This document shows positions 60,433 through 64,000 of a stretch of 64,000 nt of DNA, piece by piece. Under the pieces are notes generated by a model. The model worked only from the letters and a program-made list of their open reading frames with translations. It was not told the origin of the DNA and did no database searches. Numbering within the stretch: the first letter of the stretch is position 1; each line of letters starts with the position of its first letter. The translations under genes were made by a program, and so were the position numbers. Origin of the DNA: Chitinophaga oryzae (GTDB lineage Bacteria; Bacteroidota; Bacteroidia; Chitinophagales; Chitinophagaceae); assembly GCF_012516375.2 (NCBI RefSeq), contig NZ_CP051204.2, positions 4,960,001-5,024,000 of the forward strand. The letters are read 5' to 3'.

Positions 60433-61305
60433 ATGGAAAAGGTACTGTATAAAACCCTCGAAACAGACGGACTGAACATTTTCTACCGCGAAGCCGGAGA
60501 TCCTGCCCATCCTGCACTGTTGCTGATGCACGGCTTTCCCAGTTCCTCCCACATGTTCAGAAGGCTGCTGCCGGCGCTTGCACGGGAAGGCTACTACGCC
60601 GTTGCACCCGACTTTCCCGGATTCGGCTACAGCTCGTATCCGCAGGCGGACAGTTTCTCCTACACTTTTGAAAATATTGCGCGTATTGTGGCCGCTTTTG
60701 TAGAAAAAATGCAACTGCAAAAATTTGCGCTGTACCTGCATGACTACGGCTCCACCATAGGCATGCGCGTAGCTTTGATGCACCCGGAGAAAATTACCGC
60801 CCTGATCTTCCAGGACGGTAACTCCTATGAAGAAGGTCTGGGCAAAGAGTGGGACACCACCAAAGCCTACTGGGACAACCCGACGCAGGAAAACAGGGAC
60901 CGGCTACCGGAATGGCTAAACGCAGAAGGTACCCGGCAGCAATATCTTGCCGGCATCCCTGACGAACAGTTGCCGCTTTTCAGTCCAGACACCTGGACGC
61001 TGGACTGGGCGCTGATGAACCGTCCGGGCCATATCGATGCGCACTTCGCCTTGTTTGAAGACTACCGGACCAATCGGGAATACTTTCCCCTGTTTCAGGC
61101 CTTTTTCCGGCAGACGCAACTTCCGGCGCTGGTGATATGGGGCCGGCACGACGCCTATTTCAACGTTGCGGAAGCAGCCTGTTACCAGCGCGATCTCCCC
61201 GATGCGGAGATCCATATCCTGGATGCCGGCCACAAAGCGCTGGAAAGCCATTTCGAAGAAATCAGTGCGCTTATGATCAACTTCCTGCACCGGGTGCTGC
61301 ATTAA
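60433..61305 (+). CDS. Alpha/beta hydrolase with Asp nucleophile (epoxide hydrolase/dehalogenase type)
   Basis: Cytosolic enzyme of 290 residues. Oxyanion motif HGFPSSS at 33-39; nucleophile Asp104 in LHDYGSTIG; acid Asp240 in GRHDAYF; base His267 in DAGHKALE. An Asp nucleophile means attack on epoxides or C-halogen bonds rather than ester hydrolysis. The residue after the nucleophile is Tyr, not the Trp that holds halide in haloalkane dehalogenases, so epoxide hydrolase-like activity is somewhat more likely. The cap domain lies about 130-215. The stop codon overlaps that of the convergent lipoprotein gene by 3 nt. Confidence 0.85.
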   Translation: MEKVLYKTLETDGLNIFYREAGDPAHPALLLMHGFPSSSHMFRRLLPALAREGYYAVAPDFPGFGYSSYPQADSFSYTFENIARIVAAFVEKMQLQKFALYLHDYGSTIGMRVALMHPEKITALIFQDGNSYEEGLGKEWDTTKAYWDNPTQENRDRLPEWLNAEGTRQQYLAGIPDEQLPLFSPDTWTLDWALMNRPGHIDAHFALFEDYRTNREYFPLFQAFFRQTQLPALVIWGRHDAYFNVAEAACYQRDLPDAEIHILDAGHKALESHFEEISALMINFLHRVLH

Positions 61306-62885
61306 ATTCCCCTGTCGAGAAATTTCTCCGGCACATTATAACCGCCGTTTTTAAACGGCACCACCGTCTTCTCCAGCGGCAGGCTGCCATCCATACAGCT
61401 GCCGCTGATAATCAGCAGCTGATAGTTCTCCTCCTGCCCTGCAGGACGCATCAGCCATTTATTAAAATGACAACGTTGTATGCCGTTGGCATTATCGTAA
61501 GCGTCACTGGTGGTAATGGTGAAAGCGGCCGTCAGCTGGTCGTTGGAAAAAGCCAGCACGTCATCCCAGGATATGCTGCTGCCCATGTGAGTGATACCGC
61601 CGGACACCATAATGCCTATACGATGCGTGCCCAGCTTTACGAGACCGCTGAAATAACCGGAATTGCCATACATACCGCCACCGCCGGCATTCAGCTGATG
61701 GGCCACGGCCTGCCAGCTGCTGCCTGCCTGTTTAAATACCCAGACGTCCATCCAGCCGGTAGCAGGCGCTCCGCCGTCCGGCACCCCGTTGGTGAACACT
61801 GCGGTGCAGTACACGTTGCCATCCAGCCGGAAATACACGATAGAGTCCAGTCCGCGCACCACCTTATCAGGACCGGCTTCCGGCGGAACGGTATCATACA
61901 CCGGCCTGGTCAGTTGCGCTATCTGCGCCGCACCGAAATCCGCAGGCGCCTGTAACAGCTCTACGCGGTCGTCGAATAACTGCCTGATTTCATTGCGGAC
62001 CACCTGGCGCAGACCGTCGACCGATTTTTCTGTATTGACCTTTTCCAGGAAAAGCCTTACCACTCCTGCCGTCCGGGTGTTGCCATATTTTTGTACAAAG
62101 GAGAGATATTCCGCTTTATTTTCGGGGACCAGCGAACTGATGTCCTGGCGACTATCAAAACTGGGGGTATTGTCTTGTCCGAAGAGATAGTCTTCACAAT
62201 AACGGTCATAGTTCTCCCTCGCGTTAGCCACCAGGATGCTGTTGGGATAAGCTTCTATAAACTGCTCCCAGTGAAGCGCCCGCTGGCCAACCTCGCTGAA
62301 AGGCACGGACAGCCCGGCATCGGCGCTGTACAACACGGTATCTTCATCCGCATTTAGCCGGAGATAGCTCCTGTAATCCGGCGGTAACGAATTTTTAAAG
62401 AGCCGTGTATAAAAATCAGGAACGGTGCGCAGCACGGTATATCCCTCGCCTATCCCCCAGGGTTCTATCCCGGCAGTGGCCAGCAGGCCGATAGTCCGCT
62501 GCACGCTGTCGGGCGGCACCACCTTGTTTTTTTCCTCGGAGTAGTAGTTGACGTACTTGTCCAGCCAGCCACCTTCATTGTTGCTAATGCTGGTCAGCGC
62601 CGTATCTACATATAGCGCCAGCGAACGGTATAACAGTACCGCAGCATCTGCGCTGATACCGGGCAATTGCTGTTCTATCGCCTTTCTCCTGCTGACGATG
62701 CCGTCAACGTAAGCCTGCGTGGATAACGTTTCTCCCGGTGACTGACGGGAAAGCGAGTCTGCCCTTGTGGCGGTGGCGGAACCTTGCTGATGGTCCTTCT
62801 TTTTCTGGCCCCCGTTACAGGCTGTCAACAAAGCAATGGAAAATAACAGGCCGGGAGTAAGGCCTCTCAAAAATGTACACTTCAT
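61302..62885 (-). CDS. Lipoprotein of unknown function, 527 aa
   Basis: ATG 62885 (MKCTFLRGLTPGLLFSIALLTAC) gives a clean lipoprotein signal with lipobox LTAC; the longer frame from 62933 adds 16 residues that do not fit a signal peptide. The mature protein begins with a short charged linker (NGGQKKKDHQQGSATA), then a mostly helical half, then a beta-rich half (YFRLDGNVYCTAVFTNG, YQLLIISGSCMDG). No family is recognised. It starts 61 bp after the MauG-like gene and is probably co-transcribed with it, so a role near the periplasmic peroxidase is possible. Converges on the hydrolase gene with overlapping stops. Confidence 0.8.
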   Translation of the reverse strand: MKCTFLRGLTPGLLFSIALLTACNGGQKKKDHQQGSATATRADSLSRQSPGETLSTQAYVDGIVSRRKAIEQQLPGISADAAVLLYRSLALYVDTALTSISNNEGGWLDKYVNYYSEEKNKVVPPDSVQRTIGLLATAGIEPWGIGEGYTVLRTVPDFYTRLFKNSLPPDYRSYLRLNADEDTVLYSADAGLSVPFSEVGQRALHWEQFIEAYPNSILVANARENYDRYCEDYLFGQDNTPSFDSRQDISSLVPENKAEYLSFVQKYGNTRTAGVVRLFLEKVNTEKSVDGLRQVVRNEIRQLFDDRVELLQAPADFGAAQIAQLTRPVYDTVPPEAGPDKVVRGLDSIVYFRLDGNVYCTAVFTNGVPDGGAPATGWMDVWVFKQAGSSWQAVAHQLNAGGGGMYGNSGYFSGLVKLGTHRIGIMVSGGITHMGSSISWDDVLAFSNDQLTAAFTITTSDAYDNANGIQRCHFNKWLMRPAGQEENYQLLIISGSCMDGSLPLEKTVVPFKNGGYNVPEKFLDRGI

Positions 62886-62946
62886 AGTATGTAAAGCCGT
62901 AAATAAGGCTGTAAGATAAGGAAAGCGCAGCAATTAAAAACGCCGG

Positions 62947-64000
62947 TCAGTACCGCACAGCCGCTTTCCAGCTACTGGTATCTGTCAGCGCCTGCATGAA
63001 AGCCACCAGCGCTTTTTTCTCCTGTGATGTCAGTTGCAGCTTGTCGGCAGGCAAGGTCTGATTGGGTGGCGCAATGCCCAGTCCCGCCCCGCCGCCTTTG
63101 TCATAGAAGTCGATCACCGATTCCAGCGTAGGGAACACACCGTTATGCATATACGGAGCGGTGAGCGCACTGTTACGTACCGTAGGCGTTTTGAAAGCAT
63201 AGCGATGAATGCTGATCTTATACAGTACATACTTCCCGGGGTCTTTATCCAGTGGTGCATGCGGACGGTTACTTGCGGGTACGCCCAGCACTTCCGACTC
63301 CGGCTCCGCGAAATAAGGCGGCGCTACACCGTTGAACAACGGCGCAAAGTGGCAGGTACCGCATTTGCCTTTTCCCATGAAGATGTTGAAGCCCTTTTTC
63401 TCAGTGGCGTTCAGCGCCGTGGTATCTCCGTTCATATAGCCGTCGAAGCGGGATTGGAGGCTGGTGAGCGAACGCAGGAAAGAAGCCAGCGCGTTGGCAA
63501 TGTTCTCCTCCGTGATGTTGTTGTTTCCTGCCGCGAAAGCTTTATTAAACAGACGAATATAGGCGCTGTCTTTCCTCAGTGTACGGGCTGCCTGCTCCAG
63601 GGAGCCATTCATCTCCCGTTTGTTGTGCACCACGTCCGATACCTGGTTTTCGAGGAAAATAGCGCGGGAGTCGTAGAACTGTTTGGACTGGAACGCGGTG
63701 TTCAGCAGTGTGGGGGTGTTACGGGCAATAGTCTCTTTGCTGCCCAGTGCTGTATTCTTTGCCATCCCGTCGGTGAATGCTTTGGAAGCCTGGTGGCAGG
63801 AAGCGCAGGAGCGCTGCAGGTTGCCGGACAATACCGGATCATAGAACAACCGTTGTCCCAGTTGTATCCGTGCTTCCGTGGGATCTGATTCGTAGTTGGG
63901 CGAATAGCCGTTGGCGTTATAGTACCGCATGGCAAAGAGGTGCGGTGCATCGGGCGACAATATCCTCCTTTCCTGCGGTACCTGCAGGGAGAGCTGCTGC
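62947..64000 (-). CDS. Di-heme cytochrome c peroxidase/MauG-family protein, 5' end beyond window
   Basis: Periplasmic di-heme protein. Two CxxCH sites are visible: CASCH (with RLFYDPVLSGNLQRSCASCHQ and KAFTDG before and after) and CGTCH (GKGKCGTCHFAPLFNG). The C-terminal part has FKTPTVRNSALTAPYMHNGVFPTLESVIDFYDKGGG, the conserved distal-ligand and calcium region. The frame remains open without a stop to the window edge, so the true start is outside; a TTG at 63960 preceded by AGGAGG-like sequence is a possible but less likely start. Members reduce hydrogen peroxide with electrons from cytochrome c or oxidise protein side chains (MauG). Confidence 0.92.
   Translation of the reverse strand, partial: QQLSLQVPQERRILSPDAPHLFAMRYYNANGYSPNYESDPTEARIQLGQRLFYDPVLSGNLQRSCASCHQASKAFTDGMAKNTALGSKETIARNTPTLLNTAFQSKQFYDSRAIFLENQVSDVVHNKREMNGSLEQAARTLRKDSAYIRLFNKAFAAGNNNITEENIANALASFLRSLTSLQSRFDGYMNGDTTALNATEKKGFNIFMGKGKCGTCHFAPLFNGVAPPYFAEPESEVLGVPASNRPHAPLDKDPGKYVLYKISIHRYAFKTPTVRNSALTAPYMHNGVFPTLESVIDFYDKGGGAGLGIAPPNQTLPADKLQLTSQEKKALVAFMQALTDTSSWKAAVRY

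Noticed and set aside
60316..60783. Minus-strand frame of 155 codons over the start of the hydrolase gene
   Set aside because: It overlaps the hydrolase catalytic coding sequence, which is clearly real, and has no domain of its own.

Overview
The window looks like chromosomal DNA of a Bacteroidota species, most likely Chitinophaga or a close relative. The reasons are a SusC/RagA-type TonB-dependent receptor, two kinds of type IX secretion (T9SS) C-terminal sorting domain (type A on a metalloprotease, type B/CHU_C on a giant surface protein), a PorP/SprF protein, a Reg_prop sensor kinase, and several upstream sequences close to the Bacteroidetes promoter (TTTG, about 19 bp, TAnnTTTG). The assignment is by recognition of families; no database search was possible. 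No tRNA, rRNA, CRISPR array or insertion sequence was seen.

Left part (1-17 kb): the 5' portion of a SusC-like receptor gene; a zinc-dependent alcohol dehydrogenase divergent from an AraC-type regulator, with a perfect 11-bp inverted repeat between them; a trypsin-like protease and a DRGH (EndoG-type) nuclease that read as one fused gene broken by a C6 homopolymer; a PI-PLC-like lipoprotein; an operon of TlpA-like thioredoxin, CBM9-like protein and TonB-type outer-membrane barrel; a barstar-like RNase inhibitor; a 29-residue membrane peptide; and a secreted reprolysin-like metalloprotease carrying a T9SS type A signal.

Middle (17-30 kb): a single 6.7-kb gene for a FAAL-ACP-KS-AT-ACP-aminotransferase megasynthase, expected to make a beta-amino fatty acyl chain but lacking any release or condensation domain; a SUKH-like protein with a secreted partner of unknown function; an Old Yellow Enzyme reductase; and the OmpA/PD40 and PorP/SprF genes that end the giant-protein operon.

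Right part (30-64 kb): a 24.7-kb gene for a surface protein of about 8,240 residues (beta-helix, seven LamG-like modules, about 36 Calx-beta repeats, DUF11, CHU_C). It is transcribed towards PorP/SprF and the OmpA protein, so export and anchoring parts lie in the same operon. Divergent from it is a LuxR-type response regulator that overlaps tail-to-tail with a Reg_prop histidine kinase; together they are a plausible control system for the adhesin operon. Then follow a beta-gamma-crystallin-like protein, a 616-bp gene-free stretch, an alpha/beta hydrolase with an Asp nucleophile, and an operon of a di-heme MauG-like peroxidase (running off the window) and a large lipoprotein.
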